From: Chitinophagaceae bacterium UBA4411 | Lineage (GTDB): Bacteria > Bacteroidota > Bacteroidia > Chitinophagales > Chitinophagaceae | Assembly: GCA_002400415.1 (NCBI GenBank) | Contig: DGQP01000009.1 | Span: 62,001 to 126,000 of the forward strand | Direction of reading: 5' to 3' | DNA: 64,000 nucleotides | Part shown: positions 41,710 to 50,654 of the stretch, one piece after another | Layout: every line of letters begins with the position of its first letter | Position numbering within the stretch: the stretch's first letter is position 1 | Translations under genes and position numbers: made by a program | The notes under the pieces: generated by a model | What the model was told of the DNA's origin: nothing | The model's database searches: none | Seen by the model: only the letters and a program-made list of their open reading frames with translations

Positions 41710-43215
41710 CTACTCTTTGGGAGGGGTCTTATCTTTCTTAATCAGGTCCATCGCCTTTTCCAGCTTATAATCAGCATTTCTTTTAATGGCTTCCACGGTC
41801 GGCAGTGAAAGCACTTCAGGCTGCACACCTTTACCGTCTTTTGCTGTGTTCTTGTCAATCACTAACCGGAATAAGGGCAAACGAAAACGAAGACCCGTTT
41901 CCGGCAGCGTTACATCAGGGATGAGCCAGGCAGAATTGCCATAAGCGCCGCCGCCGGTTTCTTCACCGACAACAGTTACATTATCCTGTTTGATCAATGC
42001 GGAAGAAAACAAAGTAGTGGCGGAAAAAGAATTACCACCTGTCAGAATATATACTTTACCGTTGTAATGATTGGTTTGTTTGGGTTTGAAATAATGCCGT
42101 TCAAAATAGCCGAAATGATAATTACCGTCTTTTTTCTTCCGGGTGAACAAGGTAATGAACAGGCGGTTCCAGAAATGATTTTCTATATAGCGGCTGTATT
42201 TTCCTTTTTTCCGGATGGCAAATAAAGTATCCGCCACTTTGAAACGATGATCGGCTAAGTACCGGGTGATCTTGGTGGAATTGGTGACACTGCCGCCACC
42301 ATTGCTGCGCACATCAATGATGAGGTGTGTGATCTTTTGTTGTTTCAGTGTACGGAAAGATTGCCGGAAGAATTTTTTCAACCCGTATCCCTTACCAAAT
42401 GAAGCCAGGTTCATCATGGCAGAATGATTGACAGTATCAATTTGCAATAAACGGACAGCCGCCATTTGATTTTGCCTTCTTTCTTCTTTTGTGGGTCTTG
42501 GTAAGCCCGCCAGGCGGCGGATAACAGCCCGGTTGAAAGTATCAGCTGCGGGATTATAAACCGGGACCGTAATGGTTTTCAATGCACCGGTACTGTCGGC
42601 ATACTCAATAGTATATCTTTCCGATAAACCAAATAACGATGTGTACAGGGAACCAAAGAAACCCCGGTTGCTTAAGGTCTGGTATTTATGTGTCCGGTTA
42701 TAACCATCAGTCGATAAATAATTGAATAAGGTATCAACAATTTCATTACCGCTGCGGCCATTGATCTTTGTAACGGGAGTCCCTCTTTTTAAAACTGAAT
42801 CACGGCGGTTGAGATTGGCGGCCACCACCATCGTATCCTGCCAGAGCTTCAAACTGAGCGGAAATATTTTTCCCAGCCTGGCGGTATCATTGTATTTAAT
42901 AAATCCTTTGGAAGAACGGACCGTGGTATGCCCGCAGTTGATTTTTGCTGTTACATAGTTCAGGGTCTTCCGGAATTGGACTTCCGTCATGGAATCTTTC
43001 AGCTGTTGTTTACCTTCTTCAAAATAATGATCCATGCTGTCTCTGGAGCTGTACCAGTATAAACCCGGATGATACTCTTCCAGGATTTCCCGGTAAATGG
43101 AATAATCCCTGTTCACCTGTTGCAGGGAATATTTTTTATCAGGGGAGTAGGAATGTTTGCCGGCACTGCAGCTAACTAATACCAGCACGATGATGAACAA
43201 CCACAATTTCCTCAT
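41710..43215 (-). CDS. S41 family C-terminal processing peptidase-like lipoprotein
   Basis: This 501-residue envelope protein has a lipoprotein leader (MRKLWLFIIVLVLVSC). The middle carries an S41 peptidase fold with IIDVRSNGGGSV and the catalytic Ser in TGGNSFSATTLF. No PDZ domain is obvious. Tail-specific proteases cleave unstructured C-termini; the target is unknown. The ATG at 43215 is preferred over 43260, which would overlap thiL by 19 bases. The stop is followed by converging transcription from the amidohydrolase gene. Family is firm, function general. Confidence 0.88.
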   Translation of the reverse strand: MRKLWLFIIVLVLVSCSAGKHSYSPDKKYSLQQVNRDYSIYREILEEYHPGLYWYSSRDSMDHYFEEGKQQLKDSMTEVQFRKTLNYVTAKINCGHTTVRSSKGFIKYNDTARLGKIFPLSLKLWQDTMVVAANLNRRDSVLKRGTPVTKINGRSGNEIVDTLFNYLSTDGYNRTHKYQTLSNRGFFGSLYTSLFGLSERYTIEYADSTGALKTITVPVYNPAADTFNRAVIRRLAGLPRPTKEERRQNQMAAVRLLQIDTVNHSAMMNLASFGKGYGLKKFFRQSFRTLKQQKITHLIIDVRSNGGGSVTNSTKITRYLADHRFKVADTLFAIRKKGKYSRYIENHFWNRLFITLFTRKKKDGNYHFGYFERHYFKPKQTNHYNGKVYILTGGNSFSATTLFSSALIKQDNVTVVGEETGGGAYGNSAWLIPDVTLPETGLRFRLPLFRLVIDKNTAKDGKGVQPEVLSLPTVEAIKRNADYKLEKAMDLIKKDKTPPKE

Positions 43216-43241
43216 ATGCCAACTTCTTATTAAAACCGGTT

Positions 43242-44276
43242 TTATTTCAGGTGATTCCACCCCTGTGCGGTGAGAGCATGTTTGCTGCCGCCTTTGGTGA
43301 TGATATGGGCGCCCTGTCCGGCTTCAGTCATATAACCCACCACACTAATTTCCTCATTTAATACCAATTTATCGTACTCCGTTTGAGGAATGGTAAAAAC
43401 CAATTCATAATCTTCCCCGCCGCTGAGAGCACAGGCTGTCGGGTCTATTTCAAATTTGAAAGCGGCCTGCTTCATTTGTTCATTCACCGGTATCTTGTCC
43501 TCATACAACACACAACCTAAATTACTTTGTTTGCAGATATGTAAGATCTCCGAACTCAATCCATCGCTGATATCCATCATCGCTGTCGGGGTGATCTCCG
43601 AGCTGGCTAAAAATTCAATAATATCTTTCCGGGCTTCGGGCTTCAGCAGTTTACCAATCACATAAGATTCACCTTCCAGGTCGGGCTGCACACCCGGGCT
43701 CTCCATAAATATCTTCTTTTCTCTTTCCAGGAATAATAATCCCACATAAGCAGCTCCGAGATCACCACTTACGCAAAGCAGGTCTCCTTTCTGTGCCGTA
43801 CTCCTTTTCACAAATTTATCCGGCGCCACTTCACCAATGGCTGTTACGGAAATAATAAAACCTTTTTGAGAAGAAGTGGTATCGCCACCAACCAGGTCAA
43901 CGCCATATTTGCTGCAGGCTGCATAAACCCCTTCATAAAACTCATCCATTGCTTCCAGGCTGAACCGGTTGCTGATACCGAGGCTGATAACGATTTGCGT
44001 GGGGATTGCATTCATCGCATAGATATCGCTCAGGTTCACGATCACACTTTTATAGCCGAGATGTTTCAATGGCGTATAGGCCAGGTCAAAGTGAACAGCT
44101 TCCACCAGCAGGTCCGTGGTTACTACAGTTTGTTTGCCAAAATGATCGATCACGGCTGCATCATCGCCAACCCCCAGCACGGAAGAAACGTTTTGTAATT
44201 CAATATTTTTTGTCAGATGGTCGATGAGACCAAATTCGCCGAGAGAACTGATCTCTGTTCGGGACTCACTACTCAT
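43242..44276 (-). CDS. thiL: Thiamine-phosphate kinase
   Basis: ThiL phosphorylates thiamine monophosphate to the active cofactor thiamine diphosphate with ATP, in the cytoplasm. The 344-residue protein shows the family motifs: the start GEFGLIDHL, the metal-site GVGDDAAVI, DLLVEAVHFDL, and VGGDTTSS, followed by MMDISDGLSSE and SGGEDYELVF. The start of the S41 gene is 27 bases downstream. Thiamine diphosphate links to several cofactors, but no other thi gene is in the window. The call is certain. Confidence 0.96.
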   Translation of the reverse strand: MSSESRTEISSLGEFGLIDHLTKNIELQNVSSVLGVGDDAAVIDHFGKQTVVTTDLLVEAVHFDLAYTPLKHLGYKSVIVNLSDIYAMNAIPTQIVISLGISNRFSLEAMDEFYEGVYAACSKYGVDLVGGDTTSSQKGFIISVTAIGEVAPDKFVKRSTAQKGDLLCVSGDLGAAYVGLLFLEREKKIFMESPGVQPDLEGESYVIGKLLKPEARKDIIEFLASSEITPTAMMDISDGLSSEILHICKQSNLGCVLYEDKIPVNEQMKQAAFKFEIDPTACALSGGEDYELVFTIPQTEYDKLVLNEEISVVGYMTEAGQGAHIITKGGSKHALTAQGWNHLK

Positions 44277-44295
44277 TTATTTTAGAATTTTAATT

Positions 44296-44679
44296 TTAGA
44301 TTTTTGATTCTCTGTTACTACCTGTTGCCATCTTTTTCTGTACAGTTTTTACAGAGGCCACAATGATTTTCAAAATTGTTTCTGCTTCTTTATAGATCAG
44401 CCGCATGTCTGTTTTATACTTTTCGTTAAACTCTGCGAGCAGTTCCAGGAAATACATTGTTTCGTCAGTTTCTTCTTCAACTACCTGTAGTTTATAAATG
44501 AAATCCCTTGAAGATTTTGCCCTGCAGGCGGCCCTGTAATTTGCACCCATAGAGGCAGAACTTCTTAAAACCTGATCGATGTAAGTGTTATTTACTTTAC
44601 CGGAAGGCAATCTCTGGCAAAGCCTGGCAACAGAAATTGCAACATTTTTTGTCCGGGTCTTTAATTCTTTTTCAGTCAT
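44296..44679 (-). CDS. Four-helix bundle protein (23S rRNA intervening-sequence family)
   Basis: This is a 127-residue helical protein of the four-helix family first seen in 23S rRNA intervening sequences. The typical signature is RSSASMGANYRAACRAKSSRDFIYKL followed by EEETDETMYFLELLAEF, given here only by its conserved Ser-Arg core and acidic third helix. Stand-alone copies are common in Bacteroidota, often in several copies; the family also includes the accessory protein of diversity-generating retroelements. Function of the stand-alone form is unknown. It lies 19 bases before the thiL start and is flanked by T-rich repeats. Confidence 0.9.
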   Translation of the reverse strand: MTEKELKTRTKNVAISVARLCQRLPSGKVNNTYIDQVLRSSASMGANYRAACRAKSSRDFIYKLQVVEEETDETMYFLELLAEFNEKYKTDMRLIYKEAETILKIIVASVKTVQKKMATGSNRESKI

Positions 44680-44731
44680 AAATAAGGTTTGCCTAATCTA
44701 AAACCAAAAACCCAGAAACAAAAATCAAATC

Positions 44732-45508
44732 CTATAGTTTGCCTCCATTAATCACCCTCAGCATTTCCTCATGTATCTTTCCATTCGTCGCTAAGATCCG
44801 GTGCTGGTAAACCGAGAACTTACTGCCGGTAAAGTCCGTTACTTTTCCCCCGGCTTCTTCCACCATCAGGTAACCGGCTGCACTATCCCAGGCTTCTAAT
44901 TTATGTTCATAAAACCCGTCAAAACGACCGGCGGCTACCCAGCAAAGATCAATAGCTGCGGAACCGAGGCGACGCACCGGTACACCTTTGCGGATAAAAC
45001 GGTCAAATATTTCCAGCGGACCATCCGGCATATTAATATAGGTATAAGGAAAACCGGTCACTAAGCAGGCTTTGATCGCCTGTGTTTCCTCACTCACCCG
45101 GATTGGCTTATCATTCAGGAAAGCGCCTTTTCCTTTTTCTGCAAAAAAGAGTTCGTTCAGATGCGGGTTATAAACACAACCTAATATGATCTCGCCTTCG
45201 TGTTCAACGCCGATCGACACACAGTTGAGCGGAATGCCATGTGCAAAATTCACGGTGCCATCGATCGGGTCAATGATCCATTTATAGGCAGAATCCTGGA
45301 TAATCTCACCGGTTTCTTCGGCCAGTACCTGGTGATCAGGGAATTTAGATTTAATAACATCCATGATCACCTTCTCAGCTGCATGGTCGGCTTCAGTAAC
45401 AAGGTTATTAACTCCTTCTTTATGACTGATCTTGAATTCGCTGTTGAAAAATCGACGGATTTCTGCGGCGCCTGCGCGGGCCGCTTCAATAAGGGTTGTT
45501 TTGAGCAT
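44732..45508 (-). CDS. suhB: Inositol monophosphatase family protein
   Basis: This 258-residue cytoplasmic Mg2+-dependent phosphatase has the family motifs: LAEETGE, DPIDGTVNF with the metal-binding Asp residues, and WDSAAGYLMVEEAGG. Substrates may include inositol phosphate or 3'-phosphoadenylates; specificity cannot be read. The ATG at 45508 is preferred over an in-frame TTG at 45514. A TATCTTTG element lies 3 bases upstream of that ATG. It is divergent from the glycosyltransferase gene across 62 bases. Confidence 0.94.
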   Translation of the reverse strand: MLKTTLIEAARAGAAEIRRFFNSEFKISHKEGVNNLVTEADHAAEKVIMDVIKSKFPDHQVLAEETGEIIQDSAYKWIIDPIDGTVNFAHGIPLNCVSIGVEHEGEIILGCVYNPHLNELFFAEKGKGAFLNDKPIRVSEETQAIKACLVTGFPYTYINMPDGPLEIFDRFIRKGVPVRRLGSAAIDLCWVAAGRFDGFYEHKLEAWDSAAGYLMVEEAGGKVTDFTGSKFSVYQHRILATNGKIHEEMLRVINGGKL

Positions 45509-45511
45509 GGG

Positions 45512-45519
45512 CAAAGATA
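45512..45519 (-). promoter_or_regulatory. -7 element directly upstream of suhB
   Basis: On the minus strand TATCTTTG matches TAnnTTTG exactly and is followed by CCC and the ATG at 45508. Since the next gene upstream is divergent, a promoter must lie here. If this element is used, the transcript starts at or almost at the start codon, giving a leaderless message. Confidence 0.45.
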
Positions 45520-45570
45520 ACTCTGATTTTAGATTGCAGATTTTAGAATTTAGATTTGGGGCTGTTAAAC

Positions 45571-47514
45571 ATGCAGTTATCTATCATCATAGTTAATTAT
45601 AATGTCCGGTATTTCCTGGAACAATGCCTGTATTCTGCACAAAAAGCCATGACAGGTATTGAGGCAGAACTGATCGTGGTGGATAATAATTCGGCGGATG
45701 GCAGCCTCGCTTACCTGCAACCCCGGTTTCCCGGTGTTCGTTTTATTGCCAGTTCTGAAAACCTGGGGTTTGCCAAAGCCTGCAACATGGGTATGCGCCA
45801 GGCAGGCGGAGAGTATATATTATTCCTGAACCCGGATACGATTGTGCCGGAGGATTGTTTCAGTTCCTGCCTCCGTTTTTTTGCAACACATCCCCTGGCC
45901 GGCGCACTCGGTATCAAAATGCTGGATGGAAAAGGGCAATTTCTCAGGGAGTCCAAACGTGCTTTTCCTTCACCCATGACCTCATTGTTTAAGCTTTTTG
46001 GTCTGGCCAATCTCTTCCCCGCTTCCAAAACATTTTCTAAATACCATCTTGGCTATCTCGATGAGAACCAGGATCACGAAGTGGATGTGCTGGCAGGCGC
46101 CTTTATGATGATCCCGAAAGAAGTACTCGAGAAAGTGGGAGGATTTGATGAAACCTTTTTTATGTATGGCGAAGATGTGGACCTGAGTTACCGGATACAA
46201 AAAGCAGGCTACAGTAATTATTATTTTGCCGGCAGTTACATCATCCACTTTAAGGGGGAAAGCACCCGCAAAGGGAGTATGAATTATATCCGTATGTTCT
46301 ACAATGCAATGAGCATTTTTGTCCGCAAACATTATGGTGGCAGCCGGGCGGGTATCTTTCACTTTTTAATTCATCTTGCTATTTGGGTAAGGGCTGCCTT
46401 GTCGGCGTTGGGACGGTTTGTACGCCGCATTGGTTTGCCATTAATTGATGCAGGGCTGATATTGCTTTCTTTCTGGATCATGAAAAATATCTGGAACCAG
46501 TATGTGAGAACAGATATTGAATACGAGAACCGGTTACTCTGGATTGCCTTTCCCGCTTATACGGTCTTTTATCTCATCACTGCTTATTTTGCAGGGCTCT
46601 ATGACCGCTGCTATAAATGGACAGGATTGGTCCGGTCAACAATTATCGCCACGATTGTATTACTGGCAGCTTATGCACTATTGCCCGAACAATACCGGTT
46701 TTCAAGAGGCATCATTTTATTTGGCGCCATACTGGCCTTTTTGCTGATCAGTACATTAAGATGGGTGCTGATCCAAACAAAAGTGCTGACGAGCAACAAA
46801 GAAAAAGAAGAACATGCCAGCACCCTGATTGCGGGCTCCCCCGAAGAATATTTACAGGCCGTACAATTGATGAAAGAGGCTGGTCTGCAGGAAAGAATCC
46901 TGGGCCGTGTTGCTGTTGATGATAATAAGGAAGGGGCAATCGGCCAGGTGAGTGAACTGAATAAACTACTATCGGTGATCCCGTTCCGGGAAATCATTTT
47001 TTGCCAGGGGCAATTATCTTATGCCGGCAGCATTTCGGTGCTGAGAACATTACCGGGGTTTCTCAAAATAAAATTTCATGCGGCGGGAAGCGGGAGCATT
47101 GTTGGTAGTGAATCAAAAGATACATCCGGGGAAGCTTTGTCAACAGAAAATGGGTTTAAGCTGGGGGAACCCGGTAACCGGAGAATAAAGCGACAGGTGG
47201 ATATTATCATATCTTTTTTAGCATTGGCCAGTTTCCCGCTGCATTTCTTACTGCTAAAAAAGCCGTTCAGTTTTTTTGCTAACTGTTTTGCTGTTCTTAC
47301 CGCCCGGAAAACCTGGGTGGGCTATATTAAGGGTGGGAAACAGTTACCGCCTCTCCGGAAAGCAGTAATGACCTGCAATGGTTTTCCTGCTGCACAAATC
47401 CAGCAATTACCTGGTGAGAGCCTGCACAAACTGGATTACTGGTATGCCCGCGACTATGAACCGGTCTATGACCTGAAATTATTGTGGAGGCGGTATCGTC
47501 ATCTGGGCGGGTAA
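45571..47514 (+). CDS. GT2 glycosyltransferase fused to a sugar-transferase-like membrane part
   Basis: This 647-residue protein has an N-terminal GT2 domain (about 1-290) with IIIVNYNVR, the VVDNNSADGS site, and FLNPDT, typical of rhamnosyl-type transferases. The second half has four to five hydrophobic segments, a soluble Rossmann-like stretch (STLIAGSPEEYLQAVQLM), and a C-terminal part that resembles polyprenyl-phosphate sugar transferases (KRQVDIIISFLAL, ARKTWVGY, DYWYARDYEPVYDLKLLWRR). The catalytic residues of that part look degenerate. The protein may therefore add one sugar and anchor or interact with polymer assembly. The ATG at 45571 is preferred over a TTG at 45556. Confidence 0.85.
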   Translation: MQLSIIIVNYNVRYFLEQCLYSAQKAMTGIEAELIVVDNNSADGSLAYLQPRFPGVRFIASSENLGFAKACNMGMRQAGGEYILFLNPDTIVPEDCFSSCLRFFATHPLAGALGIKMLDGKGQFLRESKRAFPSPMTSLFKLFGLANLFPASKTFSKYHLGYLDENQDHEVDVLAGAFMMIPKEVLEKVGGFDETFFMYGEDVDLSYRIQKAGYSNYYFAGSYIIHFKGESTRKGSMNYIRMFYNAMSIFVRKHYGGSRAGIFHFLIHLAIWVRAALSALGRFVRRIGLPLIDAGLILLSFWIMKNIWNQYVRTDIEYENRLLWIAFPAYTVFYLITAYFAGLYDRCYKWTGLVRSTIIATIVLLAAYALLPEQYRFSRGIILFGAILAFLLISTLRWVLIQTKVLTSNKEKEEHASTLIAGSPEEYLQAVQLMKEAGLQERILGRVAVDDNKEGAIGQVSELNKLLSVIPFREIIFCQGQLSYAGSISVLRTLPGFLKIKFHAAGSGSIVGSESKDTSGEALSTENGFKLGEPGNRRIKRQVDIIISFLALASFPLHFLLLKKPFSFFANCFAVLTARKTWVGYIKGGKQLPPLRKAVMTCNGFPAAQIQQLPGESLHKLDYWYARDYEPVYDLKLLWRRYRHLGG

Positions 47515-47587
47515 AACGATTTGCCCCTATATTCGCAGACCTTTGCGCTGAAACATTGTGTAACTTTAAAGCTATTGTGAATAATTA

Positions 47588-49123
47588 ATGGCGTCCATTA
47601 TAGATATAAAACTACCCAAAGCGATTGCCGCCGCCCTTCGTATCCCGCCCAATGATCCCCGCCGGCAGCAGATACGGGTATTAAAAAAATTACTGAAAAA
47701 GGCAAGGTTCACAGAGTTTGGTCAGCGTTATCATTTTGACGATGCACTGTTCAGCCGCCACCCGGGAAAAAGTTTCCAGGAACTGGTGCCTGTTCATGAT
47801 TATAATAAAATCTATGAAGAATGGTGGCAGAAGACACTGGAAGGCGTACCGGATGTAACCTGGCCGGGCAAGATCAAATATTATGCTTTAAGCTCGGGTA
47901 CTTCAGAAGCGGCAAGTAAATATATCCCTGTTACCAAAGACATGCTGCGCAGTAACACTGTTAATTACGTCCGCCAGTTGTTAAGCCTGCTGAACTATGA
48001 AGAGGCGAATAAAAAAGCCATGACCAAGGGCTTTTTAATGATCGGGGGTGCTACAGATCTTAAAAAAGGGAAAGCAGGATGGTTTGCCGGTGACCTGAGT
48101 GGTATCCTGGCCAAAAAAAGACCATTCTGGTTCCAGAGTTTTTATAAACCCGGAGGTCGCATTGCGGCTATGTCTGACTGGAACCAGAAACTGCACGAGA
48201 TTGTGGAACATGCCGGGGAATGGGATATTGGGTATATCGTTGGGGTGCCTGCCTGGTGTCAGATGTGCATGGAAATGGTGATTGAACATTATAAGGTGAA
48301 GAACATACATGAAATATGGCCCAACTTCAGCTTTTTTGTACATGGGGGAGTTGCTTTTGAACCATATAAAAAAGGGTTTGAAAAATTGCTGGGTAAGCCG
48401 ATTGTATACATTGAGAATTATCTTTCGAGTGAAGGGTTTATTGGGTATAAAACAAGGGAACATGCAAGAGGCATGCAGCTGATCCTGAATAACAACATCT
48501 TTTTTGAATTTGTTCCTTTTGATGATAAGAATTTTGACAGTGATGGCAGGATCATCGACAACCCGCATACACTCATGATCCACGAAGTGGAGGAAGGAAA
48601 AGAATATGCACTGCTGATGAGTACCAACTCCGGCGCCTGGCGATACCTGATCGGTGATACCGTTAAATTTGTGGACCTGGAAAAAAGCGAAGTGGTGATT
48701 ACCGGGCGTACCAAGCATTTCCTGAGTCTGGTGGGGGAACACCTGAGTGTGGAGAATATGAACAAAGCTATTGAACTGGTGAGTGAAGAACTGAATGTAA
48801 GTATCCCGGAATATACGGTGGTTGGTTTTCCCTATGAAGGCTTTTTTGCCCATAAATGGTATGTGGCCACAGATGATAAAGTGGACGTGACGGAGCTGGG
48901 AAAGAAGATTGATCAGCATCTCCGGGCATTGAATGATGACTATGCAACAGAAAGGGACAGTGCGCTGAAAGAAGTGTTCCTGGAAGTATTGCCCGAAGAA
49001 AAATTTTTGCAGTTCATGGCACTGAAAGGAAAGCTGGGCAGCCAGCATAAATTTCCAAGGGTGATGAAAGGGAAAATACTGGAAGAGTGGAACCGTTTTT
49101 TGGAGACCGGGCAAACCTGTTGA
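47588..49123 (+). CDS. GH3 auxin-responsive promoter family protein
   Basis: This 511-residue cytoplasmic enzyme belongs to the GH3 family of the acyl-adenylate superfamily. Plant members join amino acids to plant hormones. Marks are the ATP-site SSGTSEAASKYIP, the block WPNFSFFVHGGVAFEPY, ENYLSSEGFIGY, and the C-terminal VGEHLSVENM and FPRVMKGKILEEW. Bacterial members are common in Bacteroidota, but substrates are unknown. The gene stands alone downstream of the glycosyltransferase gene, 73 bases apart. Family assignment is firm. Confidence 0.93.
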   Translation: MASIIDIKLPKAIAAALRIPPNDPRRQQIRVLKKLLKKARFTEFGQRYHFDDALFSRHPGKSFQELVPVHDYNKIYEEWWQKTLEGVPDVTWPGKIKYYALSSGTSEAASKYIPVTKDMLRSNTVNYVRQLLSLLNYEEANKKAMTKGFLMIGGATDLKKGKAGWFAGDLSGILAKKRPFWFQSFYKPGGRIAAMSDWNQKLHEIVEHAGEWDIGYIVGVPAWCQMCMEMVIEHYKVKNIHEIWPNFSFFVHGGVAFEPYKKGFEKLLGKPIVYIENYLSSEGFIGYKTREHARGMQLILNNNIFFEFVPFDDKNFDSDGRIIDNPHTLMIHEVEEGKEYALLMSTNSGAWRYLIGDTVKFVDLEKSEVVITGRTKHFLSLVGEHLSVENMNKAIELVSEELNVSIPEYTVVGFPYEGFFAHKWYVATDDKVDVTELGKKIDQHLRALNDDYATERDSALKEVFLEVLPEEKFLQFMALKGKLGSQHKFPRVMKGKILEEWNRFLETGQTC

Positions 49124-49257
49124 AATAAAAGAGCAGGAAGTGCGGTTTCCGGTGATAGCACCGCCTCATGGCAGCTGCTGTAATTTCGGTCCGTTAACGA
49201 TGCAATAAATTACAGAACGCTTCGCACTTCATACCTCTTACTTCGTATTTTGCTGCT

Positions 49258-49890
49258 ATGATTGAGGCCATCTTAAAAGGAATCGGGTTTGGATTACTGC
49301 TTACCATTGCTGTGGGGCCTGTTCTTTTTTCCATCATCAAACAAAGCCTGAATAATGGTTACAAGGGCGGCTTTTCTTTTGTCGCCGGTGTATCGGCAAG
49401 TGATATTACCCTGGTACTGATCAGTAATATATTTACAGAACTCTTCAACCAGATCAGAACATACCGGCTGCAGATCGGTACAGCCGGATGTGTTTTTCTT
49501 ATCACAATGGGGATTTATTTTCTTTTCTTCAAAAAAGTGAAAGTGAATGAGGACGGGAGGGCCCTGCTCATCAAATTCAGAAAAAGAGATTACGCTAAAA
49601 TATTCCTGTCGGGCTATTTTATGAATACCCTGAATCCCGGTATTTTCATTTTCTGGATCACCACGTCAACAGCAGTGATCACTCACAGCGTCAATCAGCG
49701 GATCATCATCTTTGTTACCTGTTTATTGTTTGTATTATTGTCAGATGTCATTAAAGTATTACTGGCCGGTAAAATCCGCAACCGGCTGACACCGCATAAT
49801 ATCCATATCATTAACCGGATCAATGGTATCATCCTGATTGGTTTTGGCATTGCCCTGATTGCCGGTTTGTTATTTTATCCTGCGGAATGA
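49258..49890 (+). CDS. LysE family amino-acid exporter
   Basis: This 210-residue inner-membrane protein of the LysE/RhtB family has six hydrophobic segments. Marks are GIGFGLLLTIAVGPVLFSIIKQSLNNGYKGG, given only by its GP and Q residues, FVAGVSASD, and FLSGYFMNTLNPGIFIFW. Members expel amino acids or related compounds; the substrate here is unknown. A TATTTTG element lies 5 bases upstream of the ATG. mtgA follows 31 bases later. Confidence 0.9.
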   Translation: MIEAILKGIGFGLLLTIAVGPVLFSIIKQSLNNGYKGGFSFVAGVSASDITLVLISNIFTELFNQIRTYRLQIGTAGCVFLITMGIYFLFFKKVKVNEDGRALLIKFRKRDYAKIFLSGYFMNTLNPGIFIFWITTSTAVITHSVNQRIIIFVTCLLFVLLSDVIKVLLAGKIRNRLTPHNIHIINRINGIILIGFGIALIAGLLFYPAE

Positions 49891-49921
49891 GTGATTCGTT
49901 TAGATAGTATATTGCGCAACA

Positions 49922-50653
49922 ATGACGGCAAACACCAAAAGCACAACCTGGAAAAAAGTATGGCGCATCACAAAGAAAGTGTTGTTCTGGCTGTTCATTC
50001 TCCAGTTTGTTTATATCATCCTGTTGCGCTGGATCGATCCGCCCATTACTATGACGCAATTGGTGAGCTGGGTAAGCGGGCATGGATTGAAAAGAGATTA
50101 TGTGGGCCGCAGTGCTATTTCGCCCAACGCAAAACTGGCGGTGATCGCTTCGGAAGACCAGTTATTTCCGGATCACGATGGCTTTGACTGGAAAAGTATC
50201 AAAAAGGCGATGGCCTATAACGAAAAGAAACCGGGTCGTATCCGCGGAGGCAGTACGATCAGCCAGCAGGTGGCCAAAAATGTTTTTCTCTGGCAGGGAA
50301 GAAGCTGGGTGCGCAAAGGGCTGGAAACGTATTTCACGTTTATGATCGAACTCTGCTGGAGTAAGGAAAGAATACTGGAAATGTATTTGAATGTGGCAGA
50401 AATGGGTGATGGAATCTTTGGTATTGAAGCAGCAGCGCAATCCTATTTTAATAAACCGGCAAAAAACCTGTCAAGACAGGAAGCGGCCATGATCGCCGCC
50501 TGTTTGCCCAACCCCAAACGGTACAAAGTAAAACCGGTATCGGGCTATGTTGCTGCAAGGTCCCGCACTATCACTCAGCAAATGAACAACCTGCAAAGCG
50601 ACCCGGACATACAGGATGTGATTGATACAGCCCCGCCGGTAAAAAAGAAATAA
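49922..50653 (+). CDS. mtgA: Monofunctional biosynthetic peptidoglycan transglycosylase
   Basis: MtgA joins lipid II disaccharides into glycan strands. The 243-residue protein has one N-terminal membrane anchor and a GT51 domain. Marks include the catalytic Glu in IASEDQLFPDHDGFDW, GGSTISQQVAKNVFLW, and ERILEMYLNVAEMGDGIFGIE. No penicillin-binding transpeptidase domain is present. It is 31 bases downstream of the LysE gene on the same strand. The call is certain. Confidence 0.96.
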   Translation: MTANTKSTTWKKVWRITKKVLFWLFILQFVYIILLRWIDPPITMTQLVSWVSGHGLKRDYVGRSAISPNAKLAVIASEDQLFPDHDGFDWKSIKKAMAYNEKKPGRIRGGSTISQQVAKNVFLWQGRSWVRKGLETYFTFMIELCWSKERILEMYLNVAEMGDGIFGIEAAAQSYFNKPAKNLSRQEAAMIAACLPNPKRYKVKPVSGYVAARSRTITQQMNNLQSDPDIQDVIDTAPPVKKK

Positions 50654-50654
50654 A

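Noticed and set aside
44296..44679. Four-helix gene as an intervening sequence in a 23S rRNA gene
   Set aside because: No rRNA sequence surrounds it; thiL and suhB flank it.
48035..49114. A 359-codon open frame on the minus strand
   Set aside because: It is entirely antisense to the GH3 gene, its translation is His/Phe/Pro-rich without domain features, and the GH3 frame has clear motifs.
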